NCBI GenBank assembly: GCA_020746875.1
Contig: JAGTJL010000012.1
Location: 992,001-1,056,000 of the forward strand
DNA from: Rhexocercosporidium sp. MPI-PUGE-AT-0058
Lineage: Eukaryota; Ascomycota; Leotiomycetes; Helotiales
Length of the DNA: 64,000 nt
Direction: 5' to 3'
Program-made: the position numbers and the translations under genes
Notes under the pieces: model-generated
Seen by the model: the letters and a program-made list of their open reading frames with translations, nothing else
What the model was told of the DNA's origin: nothing
Databases searched by the model: none
In this document: piece after piece, positions 13,115 to 24,225 of the stretch
Position numbering within the stretch: the stretch's first letter is position 1
Layout: each line of letters starts with the position of its first letter

Positions 13115-13894
13115 ATGGCGACTGATATCCAGCAAACGCCTTTCGTCAAGCAGCTTGCTGCCAATGGTAAGCCTTCAAATATCTGCAAGTCAAGTAGATG
13201 TTTTAGCTAACAGCGTCACAGACAGACCAACCCGCGACGCAGCCCTCGACTCCCTCCGAACCTACCTCTCAGGCCGACGCGAGCTCCCCGCCCTCGAGCT
13301 TCTCAAACTCTGGAAAGGCCTCTTCTACTGTATGTGGATGTCTGACCGACCACGCACGCAACAAGCCCTCGCCAACTCCCTCGCCGACCTAGTCTCGGTC
13401 CTACCTCCCGTGAGCGTGATCCCCTTCTTGCGCGCTTTCTGGCAGACGATGCAGAGGGAATGGACGAATATTGATGTACTACGGATGGAGAAGTTCTTGT
13501 TGCTCGCGAGGAGGTATCTAGGTGCTACGTTTAAGGTGCTGAAGGAGGGGGGTGGGAGGAGGGGTTGGTCAAGAGTCATGTGGAGTTGTTGCAGGAGGGG
13601 CCGTGTAATGTGGAAGATGTGAGGGTGCCGAATGGGATGCGCTTTCATGTTATTGATATTTATGTGGATGAGTTGGAGAGGGTGGGGGTTTTAGAGGAGG
13701 GGCAGGAAGGGAAGGAGGAGATCCTAGAGAGGTTGTTGGTGCCGCTGAGGGCGCTGCAGAAGGGGAGTCCGACGAAACCGGTTAGGGTCAAGGCGAAGGA
13801 GGCGTTGGAGGATGAGCGGTTACCTGGGAATCAGAAGGTTGAGGGCGAGGAGGCGCCGAAAGAGGATGATGGGTGGGGAGGCTTTGAAGATTGA
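13115..13894 (+). CDS. RRP1: Ribosomal RNA processing protein 1 (RRP1/NOP52), frame break in a G run
   Basis: Nucleolar protein needed for processing of 27S pre-rRNA and 60S subunit assembly. Exon 1 is 13115-13166 (MATDIQQTPFVKQLAAN); a 55-bp intron follows, and exon 2 begins at 13222 (DRPTRDAALDSLRTYLSG). Family landmarks are LELLKLWKGLFYCMWMSDRP, LANSLADL, FLRAFWQTMQREW and DVLRMEKFLLLARRYL, then NGMRFHVIDIYVDELERV. The frame changes at the six-G run 13547-13552: a seventh G would give KEGGWEEGLVKSHVELL and join both halves into one protein of about 243 residues ending GWGGFED. The conserved Trp of the family falls exactly at the junction, so the break is more likely a sequence error or very recent indel than an intron. 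Confidence 0.85.
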
Positions 13895-14140
13895 GCGGCT
13901 GGGTCTGAAAAGTGTTTGTTTAGATTTTTATTCGTCACGCTTTTATGAACGGTTTCCGCATTGGCAAGGCGTTCGGGTCAAATGCTTCATTCTACTTTTT
14001 GGCTTCTTATACAGAATATACTTTACTCCAGGCTTAACTTCGCGTCAGCGATCCACCTCTTGGGTATCGAAAGAGAACTAGCTATTCAGACAAAAACGCC
14101 CCTAAAATACCCATATGTATGAAACCCCCAGATGGTAAAA

Positions 14141-15875
14141 TTAAATAGGCCCGGGAGCCTCATACATGTGCCCGGATTTTGAAAGCACAGTTCCAAGTCC
14201 CCTATGTACTTCTGCCTGGAATGGTTGAAAGGGAACACGTTCGCCGTCTATGCTGATGAAGCCATCCTTTTGGTTCTTGGGAATGATGCGGTATCCGAGG
14301 ATTTTGCGGTACCAGACTCCTGGCATGTCGAAGAAGTTGCCATTTTCTACGGCAAACATCATCTTCATTGCATGTAAGCGGCTGATGTCGCCGTTGATGC
14401 AGACCAGATCCATAAAACCATCGTTGGGTAGCGCAGGTGAGAAGAAGTTGGCATCAGCAGCCATGTATGCCATCTGAAAGAGTTAGCGTTGGAAAACAAG
14501 CCAGTGGAAAAGCAGAACTTACGTTGCCGCAATAGAAATTCCCCAATTTGTCATATGGTACTAATTCCCATCCGTCAGGTAACTTGTCGTTGATAGTGCC
14601 GTACCTCAAGGGGGGTAGACTGTCATCATTGCTGCCACTGCCAGTACTTGCTGATGCATCATCATCCAAAAGGTGATGCGGCCTGTAACCCCTTCGTTCA
14701 CTCGCCGGCTCAAAATTGCTCTTCTCTTTCTTGTAGTGCTCCCTGATAGCTTGCTTGTCATCAATGGCCACCTTAACTGCAATGTCGCAAGGATATATCA
14801 TCTTGTTTATAAGCCGGACAAGGAATCCATAAGTGAACCTTTGGCCTCCCAAGAACCGTAGATGCTCAGTTGCCAAATCGGACTCTGCTACGATTCCAAC
14901 CGACTGCGACAGAAAGCTGAGGGTCCGAGTGTCCCCTTGAGTGATTGATATCAGATCCAGAGGTGTCGGTACGCCCTTGATAATGGCCAAGGTAGCCAAA
15001 CTAGGACTGCCCGTTCCCGTCAAGTTCCAGCTCATAGCGTTTCCACTTCCTCCTGGAATATTGACCACTGCAATCTTGGACAAGGCCTTCTTAGCATCCG
15101 CCCTCTTTCCCAGTCCATTGAAGACTTCATGGGGAAGTCCATCGCCAGACACGGATGCAATCACATCAAAAGCTTCAATATCCAACTTCTCCGAGATCAA
15201 CGTAGCTTCCCCCCGGTATGTTGTCTTCACCATATCAATAGCGCAATTCGCGGCTTTCAGTAGAGGCTCCGCATCCCGGTGATACCATTTCTCAGCGCTT
15301 CCTTTCCCACTGTGAGGGTTAACCAGCACCTTCACTCGTTTTCTCTTCTGTGATTCGCCATACGATCGATCCAAAAGCCTGTAAATCCACTTGTTCACGA
15401 ACTCGACCATCTGGTACTCCACCGGGTACTTCAAAGTAGCAGCACGAACTACCGACTTCGATACAGGCGACGCGTACTGCAGCGTAAGTTCGGAGTCCTT
15501 CAATTCTGCCCACAAAACGTTGTAGAATGGTATCGCGCGAGTATTGGCGGTACCTGTAAGCCTCTTGTCAGCAAAGTAAACATCCAGAAGGCGGATCGTT
15601 CGGAGGTTTACCAGATTGCCAAAGCCCACAGCAGTTACTCCCAGTTCTCTCTACATTTTCTTCGTCTACCAGGAATTGTCAGACAGGTATCCCTCTAGCA
15701 GAATGAAATAGAACCCACCTAGTACAATGAGAGAGTCCGTCCCAAGAGTCAGAGAGACATTCCTGCCCAGTGCCAAGGTAGCATCCACGGCGAATGAGTT
15801 GCCGCGACCTGCGGCTTCGAAGGACGTAGCAGGGTCGACAAAAGGATTGTCGGAGGGTGCTGAAGTTGTCGTCAT
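14141..15875 (-). CDS. LCB4: Sphingoid long-chain base kinase (diacylglycerol kinase catalytic domain)
   Basis: Phosphorylates dihydro- and phytosphingosine to long-chain base 1-phosphates, controlling sphingolipid signalling. Four exons on the minus strand: 15875-15719, 15650-15612 (a 39-bp micro-exon encoding part of ERTGSNCCGLWQSG), 15553-14523 and 14473-14141. They join in frame to 519 residues. The kinase motifs are intact: VLVNPHSGKGSA (about 141-152), the glycine-rich VSGDGLPHEVFNGL (about 200-213) and IPGGSGNAMSWNL (about 231-243). The N-terminus reads ATLALGRNVSLTLGTDSLIVL, typical of fungal Lcb4/5. An in-frame ATG at 16028 would add 51 residues of low-complexity sequence and was not preferred. 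Both introns around the micro-exon have CTGAC branch sites just upstream of the acceptors. Confidence 0.92.
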
Positions 15876-16833
15876 GTCGAAAATGGCCTCGATATCCCTA
15901 GCATCCTTGTCGCAGAGGGAGTAACAGACAGCGGAGTGTTGTTGTTGTTGTGGTCCAGATTGAAGTTGTATGGCGATGGGAGCGGAGTCGTTGTTCAAGA
16001 ATGAGTCTGGATGACCAAGTGACGGCACCTGCTGCTGAGATGCCGAGCTTTGATTGCAGCTGTGGATTCAAGCAAGGTTTGCCCCCTCGCAACGCAACCT
16101 GACCTCCTCGTTTCCCTTTCAGGATGTTGCACCGATTCCGCTTTCACAACCGGCACCTGATACGGTTGGTTCTTTTTGCGATCTGACCTGGGCCGCGGTG
16201 AGAGAAAAAGGAGGCAATCGCCGAAGTGGATTTACGAGGGGGACACGAAATTCCGTCAAGAGATGGCCCGGACTCCGTCGTTTATTGAACACCGCCTAGG
16301 CATCGACATGGTAAAGTTATCTAACATGTGAAAACTGTTCATTTGGTCGTGATGTTTACCATGTTGACTCTGTGTTTTCGAATTTTGGTCTCTTGCGTAA
16401 GCATAAGTTCATCGTGCAGGCGCGTTGAACTCGGCTTCTTGTGTTCTGTGTTGCTACTCGGCGGCTAAAGTATCGTCAATAGTTCCCTTCTACTACACAA
16501 GATTGATACAGTATTGCATAAGAGGTTGCCTAGGTACAACCAACAGTGTCAAACAGCTACGAAGTCGGATGACTCGGAAATTGAAAGAATCTCTTGCAAT
16601 TCCCCTCTGGATCTAGATAACTCCTTTTTGCTTTTCAGCGCCGCTCACTGTGATCCGCCAAAAGCGTGGCTATGACCCCGTAACTGTTACCATATTCTAC
16701 GCCCATTGATCATGTCCGCTTCGGCCAAAGTATGTCTAGCCTCCGTCTATCATTACGAAGTATACCTGCCCTCGAGGCCTGAATCAGGACCTCCAAATTC
16801 GGACTTTGCACTTTCCACATCACCTTGAACAAC
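15876..16833. other. Intergenic between LCB kinase and coatomer beta genes
   Basis: About 960 bases holding the kinase promoter and the coatomer 3' UTR (both minus strand). Small frames at 16054-16299 and 16425-16616 show no domain. Confidence 0.4.
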
Positions 16834-19800
16834 TCAGGCAACCTCTCCAACCTTGTTCAACCCTTTGAGTGACCCAAGACTGAGAGCGAGGCCTTGTGAT
16901 CTACTGCGAATTCGGACAAAGCCAGTGACTGGGCCATCATCTCCTTCCTTTTCAATGCTCAAGTTTGCAAGCGCATCCTCGCCTATGTATAATCAGTGAA
17001 TGCCGACAAGAGGAGTGGAAATCGAGAACTTACCAAAGACACTTCTGGCATAGAGGTTTGCACTCAGGAACTGACAGTCACCCTTAAGCGAAGCTTCGGG
17101 AGTCAGACAGCTCATATTCGTGCATGCCATGAGTTGAGTGAGGAAATCCCGTAAGGACTTGGCTTTGGAATTGATGTTGACCTTGTTCTCCCATTCAAAC
17201 TCGGTCCACATGGTGCGGAATTGCGTTTCTGTGCAGATGGCGGGCTGGATGTAGTCCATGATATCAACGTGCACATCGTTCAAAATTACAACGTTGTTCT
17301 CGGTAGAGCTGGCACCGTCATAAACAACATTTCCAAAAATGACACCGGTATCCGTCGAGGACACCTTGATTGTAGATTGGACGTTCTGGAAGTCGTGCGG
17401 GCCGAGATTCTGAGTCGTTGGTCTTTCAACAACCTTGAGGTCGCCCAACGTGGCGAATTCAACAGAGAGATTTTGGAGAGTTTCCGTTGTCTGGTTGACT
17501 AAAAGAACATCTAGCACAATATCGAATTGATGAACCTTGACATATGCCTCGACGTAGACAGGATCCGAGAATCCGGTCAATTGAACGACTCGGCTGAGTT
17601 TTGATGACATGTCTTCAACTGTCGAATCTCCACCTGTAGCCTTCTCGAGATCGAGCTCAATCTCATCAGTTCCATCACCGGCGTTCTTCTTTGCCAATTG
17701 CCGAATTGAGACAACATCGTCAACTTGGACCGCAGTCTTAGCCTTCTCAACAGCTTCTTTAGCAGCTCGCTTCTTCTCTTCTACCTGTACCATCGCGCGG
17801 AAAGCTTTCCGTGTGTCATCTAAGAAAACGGTTTCGAGATCCTTGTTCTGAGCAAACTCAGCAAGTGATCTGACACAAGTCATGATCCTGTCGACAGAAT
17901 CCTCGTCAATCGGAGCCTTGACGAACTGTGATTGACCAACGCGGATAATGGAGATCATGATCAACATAGCTTCGGCACGCAAGGCGTTCGTACGGGCTTT
18001 GTCGGGTGAAATTTCTGAGTGGCGCATAACTAGCTTGGTGAGAGTAGAGGAGAGCACGGATGCGAGGTAGTAGTCGCCATCGAGGATGAGTTGACGAAGA
18101 GGTGGTTTCTGGGCTGCTTTAACAGCTTCTAATTTTGCAGCGACTGCTGACTGACTGGTCAAAGCACTTTCTGTGGCATATGTACCATCTGCAAGCACCC
18201 TCCTCGACCCAGTTGGTGCAGCTTTTGAATGGCCATTGACCTGCTCTGGCTCCTTGGTTGGCTCGTGGCCATCAGCAACCTCATCCAAAAGGCGTTGCTC
18301 TGATGCCAAGATTGGAATCTCGCCTAAGCTTGCTCGAATCCTTTTCCAGGCATCTCGAATGTCATTGGCCTCCAGAGAATACTCTCCCACAATCCAGAGC
18401 GCTCCTCGGTAGACCTTTCCAGCGCGCACTTCGCTCAATGTCGACACTAGCCGCTCGACAATAGAGGGTCGGAGTTTGGGGAATTTTTCGACTACCTCCT
18501 TCACGAATGAAATAACATCAACCGCTGATGTGTTGTTGAAGTCCGCTATGAAATCCATCAACAGGTCTACAACGCTGGCAGCTACCTCAGAGAACTTGAT
18601 GGCGCATTGATGGATAGAGTGGATGAGCAGTTGGCGATACTCGTTGTTTTTCTCATATTCCTCGTCCACGGTTTTGGAAAGTTCCTTCTTCAAGAGCAAC
18701 ACCACTTCTTCCACATTTTTGCTGGAGACCATTTCCATTGCAATTTCCAAGGCCTTCTTTCGCACATCAATGTCCGGACTTGAGAGAACTCGCAAAATTT
18801 CCATAATAAGGTCGTCCAGAACACCCTCGTTTTTTTGTCTAAGCACATCCACTCGGTCAAGAACGATTAGTTTGACGTTGTTATCGGCTTCCTTGATGCT
18901 GAGTTCAATGAACTTGGCAGCAGCAGCTTTGACAGCCACGGGATTACTCGTCAAGGCAGTCAGGGACGAAGCTGCTTCGTAGACAACCGTTGTTGCTCCA
19001 GCTTCCAAGAGATCAAAGATGAGACGTAGGTATCGAGCCTGTCATGTTTAGTATTTTCTACGATATGAGAGTAGAAGTTCCAACCTTGTTCTGCGAATTC
19101 TGAATGGCATCCTTGCGAATAAACTCCAACTCAACTAGTTGCAAGAGTTCGTCGGCATTTGGGATTCCATCGAAGACACTGCTGAGATACGCCAAAGACT
19201 TGTCATGGCTAATGCTGACCAAGGCTGCAAATGCATTTCTCTTGCAAGTGTGATCACTTTCTGTCTCCAGGAAAGTGGCTATTAACTCAGGAGCGTCGGG
19301 TATGAGGCTCTCGGAGTGTTGGAATATGGAGGCGACCGCAAAGACGGCATTCTTTCGGACATATGCATGGCGATGATCGAGGCAAGAACGGGCACATGAA
19401 AGGAGGGGTTCGAGGAGCTCTGTTTCTCGAAGCTTGCAGAGGAAGCGCAAAGTGTTGCCTCGAATGTATTCGTTGGGGTGCTGGAGGTCATTTTGTATGC
19501 CATTGCTACACTTTCGTTAGTGAAGATAATTGATAGTATAAGCCATATATTCTTACCATACGAGAATCATCTCCTGCTTCAGCTTCCCGCTGGCATCCAG
19601 CTTAGGGCATATCTCGTAGTAGAAGTATAATAGCTTCTTCAGGGCCTTGTGCTTCGATGGCATGACAAATCGAATTATGTGCATAAGGAGTTGCGGCATT
19701 GGGTCCCCGTTCAGCATAATTGTCAGAATGCGCTTCATCGTTTCCACCTTGCTCTCATCTGTCCCCTTTTCCAACTGCGTCCGCAACTCGGACATGGTAG

Positions 19801-19861
19801 GGACATCGGCGGCATTGTCCTGGTGCACCAAACTGTACGAACTCTCCAAGAAAGAAGCCAT
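16834..19861 (-). CDS. SEC26: Coatomer subunit beta
   Basis: Beta-COP, a core subunit of the COPI coat that drives Golgi-to-ER and intra-Golgi vesicle transport. Four exons on the minus strand: 19861-19557, 19505-19085, 19038-17034 and 16982-16834. They give 959 residues, the expected size. The N-terminal adaptin-like HEAT solenoid is evident ([53 protein letters not shown]), followed by [20 protein letters not shown]. The C-terminal appendage shows [20 protein letters not shown] and [12 protein letters not shown], and ends GLNKVGEVA. The intron-2 donor is GTTGGA, weaker than the others, but frame and conservation across it ([20 protein letters not shown]) leave no doubt. It is divergent from mago with 452 bp between starts. 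Confidence 0.96.
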
Positions 19862-20313
19862 ATTGGCTAGACACTGGTCGTGAACAGCAGCAGCGTGCGT
19901 CGAATATGTGTTGTATTAAAGCTGTGATGGAAAGGTGTCGGTGGGTTGGCGTTTGTGGGCTTGTGGAAATGGGTTGAGAGTCAACTCGATCGAATCTAGA
20001 ATCTAGGGGCGAATGGATAGTTGGGAGGAGATTGCCAGTAATCCTTGCGCACAGGGAGAGAGATTTGGTTGAAGGTTGCGCATTCAGAACAGCATGGCCG
20101 GATTTCAGAAGTGCTGCTCTCTGGGAGACCACGATCCAGGTGTTCATTCGAGACTAGCGTGGAGGCCTGAATTGGTTATAAGGCTGCAACACCCCACCAC
20201 GAGCTAGCTGCCCAGCCGCCTCAAGGGCCAGCAAACTCGCGCCAAAAGAGCTTCAGCCTCGAGATAAATTCCAATTGTCAGTTGTGCCCAGAACACACAT
20301 ATCCACTGTCAAT
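19862..20313. promoter_or_regulatory. Shared divergent promoter region of SEC26 and mago
   Basis: 452 bases separate the two start codons. CT-rich and GA-rich stretches are present on each side, as expected for two leaders; no specific operator recognised. Confidence 0.5.
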
Positions 20314-21044
20314 ATGGCTGCATCCAACGAACCATTCTACATCCGATACTAGTGAGTGGGATTGATCTGTGTCAAGGATAATATGCTAACGTTCTTTTAC
20401 AGTTCAGGACATCAAGGACGACACGGCCATGAATTTCTTGGTGAGCATCCAAATCACAATCCTTGAGCGCAAACTTATGCTTTTGGACAGAATTCGATTT
20501 CCGGGTCCTAGGTGATGGAAGAAGCGCGTCTGCCCGATACGCCAACAATTCCAACTACCGCAATGATTCTCTCATTCGGAAAGAGAGTATGTTCACGACA
20601 CCTAACTGCCTCCTATTCGAACTCGACTAATACTGTGCCGCGTGTAGTGTGCGTCAGCTCTTTGATGGTGGATGAGATCAAGCGGATCATCAAGACCAGT
20701 GAGATCATGAAGTAAGGCGCTCCGTTGTCCATGGGCAAGTCTTTGTTGACTTACAACCGCTTAGGGAAGATGATAGCAAGTGGCCACAGAAGAACAAGGA
20801 TGGAAGACAAGAGTTGGAGATACGACTGGGAAGCGAGCACATTTCCTTCGAGGTAGGTCTATACCTCTCTTTTCAATGCCTTTGACTGACAAAAGCGTCC
20901 AAGACTGCCAAGATCGGCTCCCTTGTCGATGTCACCGAATCTCAGGACCCCGAGGGCTTGCGCGTGTTCTACTACCTCGTCCAGGATCTGAAGGCGTTGG
21001 TATTTTCTCTGATAGCCTTGCACTTCAAGATCAAGCCTATCTGA
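20314..21044 (+). CDS. mago: Mago nashi, exon junction complex core subunit
   Basis: Core protein of the exon junction complex, binding Y14/RBM8A and locking eIF4A3 on spliced mRNA. Six small exons: 20314-20351, 20403-20440, 20491-20586, 20648-20711, 20765-20852 and 20904-21044. They join in frame to 154 residues, close to the near-invariant family length of 146-150. Conserved blocks are [54 protein letters not shown] and [20 protein letters not shown], ending [15 protein letters not shown]. Five introns in 465 coding bases is a high density, apt for a splicing-linked factor. Confidence 0.97.
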
Positions 21045-21685
21045 GGAACGAATAAATATTGCTTGAGGATGTCGTTGCGGCGTATGGCGTTTGCTTGCGT
21101 ACCAGAAGGGATACCATAGAAATGGGAATGCAAGTCGGTTTGGGTCATTATGACTATCACCTAACGTCTCCCTCGATCATCTGAACAGTCATTCTAAGGT
21201 ATCTCTTGTCTGTGCTTCATCTACTTGCACGTACCTCTAACATGACCTTGACTAATTGATGGTACGAACGAGGCTCTTTCCTTTCGAATCCATTCCTCTC
21301 ATGGCCCGTTATGGAACGCGAGACCATAGCTTGGAAAGAGAAAACATACCCTCTCATCAAAGGCGATTAATTCCTTATCCATTTCATACCCACTCTGACT
21401 GTGGTTTGACATCTGCAATACACGCGACTGACGCGGGGAATGATGGGGTAAGGATGTGCATCGGGGGCTTGGCATTGTATAAACCCAGAACTAGACAAGG
21501 ACATGATCGAGGCCCGCCGCCTCTACCCTCCTCCCCGTCTCTCCTCTATCAATCCGTGAAAATGTATTGCGCAACGCCAACGGTGTCCATCTAATTGTTG
21601 ACACCAGTCTTATTCCCTTCTACCTTCTGTATCTTTAGACTCACCTCACATCCTTCGAGCCTGGCCGGCGCGGGCGTGCGACCAA
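21045..21685. other. Intergenic, promoter of GID4 gene
   Basis: No gene recognised. CT-rich runs at about 21510-21560 and 21600-21660 suggest the transcription start region of the next gene. Confidence 0.45.
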
Positions 21686-22818
21686 ATGCCCACCCCATCA
21701 CGGTCCAGCAACGAGAGCATCGTTGCAGTGACTCCATTACACTCCTCATGCCCACCCGACGATGACAGAGCGAACTGGCGGGTTGTAGACATGGACGTAC
21801 CCCATGATGAAGCAATCGCTACTGCGCCAGAAGTTCTTCAACAGCCAACACCTCCACCAACAGAATCGCGGGCAGCCGGTTCAACGGCTACACACATTGC
21901 AGAGCAGCACAACACCAAACAGATGGATGTTGATGAGGAAAATAGTGGGCCAGATATGCTGTCCCCCATGAGTGCGGAGGGAGATAAGCCAGAAGAGTGC
22001 GAACTTCCTGCGTTATCAAATACGGACCTTGGATCTCCCTCCATGGGCTATGATTTCTCCAACATACGAGTATGCGCCCTCGAACTTCCGATACAGCTGA
22101 TTCCCTACTAATCTATTTTCTAGCTTATTCCGTCCTCTCCTTCTTCATTTCTGCGCGCTGGAAGCAAGTTCCACGGAACTCAACAATCAGAACGTCAAAT
22201 TTACGATGTTCAAGTCGAGATCAAGCATGTTGATATGAGAGAATCGTTTCTCTGTGGATATCTGCGTATACAAGGTATGAGAGAGCCTATGAAAGGTTTA
22301 CTTCAACCTGCGTAAAACTGATAACATCTAGGTTTGACGGAGGATCATCCGACTCTTACGACTTACTTCGAAGGAGAAATAATTGGGTCTAAATACACCT
22401 TCCTGACCCAACATCAGGACTGGGGCTCGACAGATAAGGTAGATCTACAACACTGGGCCAAGTTCTCAGCCTTCCGGCCTTTTCACCACAAAGCCAAGAA
22501 GGGCCATTTTCATATCCCACAACTAGCACAGCGAGATAACATATTTATGAGATGGAAGGAGCATTTCCTGGTACCTGATCATAGAGTGCGAACGATAAGT
22601 GGTGCTAGTTTTGAGGGGTTCTATTACATCTGCTTCAACCAGATCCAGGGGACTGTTAGCGGGATTTATTTCCACGCAAAAAGCGAGAAGTATGTCATGG
22701 TTACTAGATGACATGTGCCAGCCAGAGTAAACACGCTAACCTCCAAACTAGGTTTCAACAATTAGAGCTGAAGCATGTTGAGGATAGGGGATGCTTTGCA
22801 GCAATGGAGTTTCGATGA
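21686..22818 (+). CDS. VID24: GID4/VID24, substrate receptor of the GID ubiquitin ligase
   Basis: Recognises Pro/N-degrons of gluconeogenic enzymes and hands them to the GID/CTLH E3 ligase when glucose returns. Four exons, 21686-22069, 22124-22274, 22332-22689 and 22752-22818, give 319 residues. The first about 125 residues are disordered and acidic. The beta-barrel domain then starts at LIPSSPSSFLRAGSKFHGTQ, the usual entry of the family, followed by VEIKHVDMRESFLCGYLRIQGLTED, TYFEGEIIG, FHHKAKKGHFHIPQ, NIFMRWKEHFLVPD, SGASFEGFYYICF and the final VEDRGCFAAMEFR. All introns have frame-consistent GT/AG ends. Highly conserved and probably functional. Confidence 0.95.
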
Positions 22819-23326
22819 GTGATGACGAATGAATAGCGTTTGTCGCTTTGGGAATTGGCTGGAGGGCAGGCCAGTTTCATAGGAAAGATTTAGGGAGCTT
22901 GTACATGAGGCATGGCATCTGGGAATAAGGGCGGATGTGCAAGGGTTCCCAAAAGGGGACCTAGCATTCATGGAGTTCGATTTGTTTTTACAGCGATTTG
23001 GAGTTTCTTGTTTTACAGGAACAGTACTACGTCTTCTGCCTCTGTGAATATTCGAAGCACTCCCGCCAGATAAAATCCTAAAGTACCACAATAGATTATG
23101 CTGTGCCTATCTTCTGACATGTGACCGATCTTTGCGGTCCTCATACAAGTACTTTATTTTGCCTGAGTAATTGCTGAGGCATGGCACCAGACAATCTAGG
23201 AGATGTGGATTCGCGTCCCCTGCCGCAGCAGGACCCTGACAGCCTCGAAGCTAATCCGAGCTCCCCTCTTCAACAATCTCCAACTTCAAACTCTCTTCAC
23301 AACACAACAACCACCATAACACAAAA
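22819..23326. other. Intergenic
   Basis: Holds the GID4 3' UTR and the promoter of the UPF0132 gene. An open frame 23181-23504 overlaps the next gene in another frame and is a shadow. Confidence 0.45.
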
Positions 23327-24071
23327 ATGGATTTCGCACCCTACCAAGACCAGTCCCCCGAGACCAACCGCGCGCTCTCCCCACCCCCCATCGAAGGCCG
23401 CCGCTCCTTCTCTCCAACCCGCCGCTCATTCTCCCCCGCGCTCCCCTCACCCACCAACGCACCACGAGCCACAGCCAACCCATGGGCGCCTCGAGCATCC
23501 ATAGACGAGACCGTCTCACCGCAAGGATTTGGAAATACCAGCACAGCAGCAGTGCGAGATGTTGAGAGCGGAAGGGGGAGACTGAATGAGTTCGAGACCA
23601 GTTTGCCGATCCGCCTGGACTTCGAAGCTTGTTTGGCGTATCTGCTGCTTCCTCCTGCGGGGGGAGTGCTGTTGTTGGTTATGGAGCATAAGAGTGATTA
23701 TGTGAGGTGAGTTTTGGGACTTCCTGGGTCTGGGGATATGGATGAGGATAGATATGGGGTTGCAGAGAGCTGGGCTGATTTATGTTGGTGGTTGTAGATT
23801 CCATGCTTGGCAGTCTTCGCTGCTTTTCTCGGCCATGTTCGTCTTGCATCTGATCTTCTCGTGGTCTTCGTTCTTGTCGTGGGTTATCTTCATTGCAGAC
23901 CTAGGTCTGATAGGGTATTTGACGATGAGGGCGTATCGGGATGGTAAGTCAACCACATTACCGAGGCCCAGGAAAGCAGTACCAACTGATATCTTCACAG
24001 CGGACACTCTTGACAGATGCGAAGTTCCCTTCTTTGGCAGACTTGCGAGCAGTATATTGGACGACGAGTGA
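23327..24071 (+). CDS. UPF0132/DUF4870-type multi-pass membrane protein
   Basis: Small integral membrane protein of unknown function. Three exons, 23327-23706, 23798-23943 and 24001-24071, give 198 residues. The N-terminal 90 residues are Pro/Ser/Arg-rich and cytosolic-looking, with a repeated RRSFSP motif. The conserved part reads FEACLAYLLLPPAGGVLLLV (first membrane segment), EHKSDYVRFHAWQSSLLFSA, a second hydrophobic block to WVIFIADLGLIGYL, and the tail DRCEVPFFGRLASSIL. The signature YVRFHAWQS is diagnostic of this family in fungi and bacteria. It converges with the AAA gene; only about 154 bases separate the two stop codons, so the 3' UTRs probably overlap. Confidence 0.85.
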
Positions 24072-24225
24072 GATTCTTGTGGTGGTATTTTTGAGTTTTG
24101 AGATACCCATTCATTGTTTTCTGGCATGAGAGCTACTACTACTGTACTCTAGATAGACTAATACTTAATCAATAATCATGTGCATCTTGATCCTTAAATT
24201 CGGATTCCGTCTCTTTTTCATTGCC

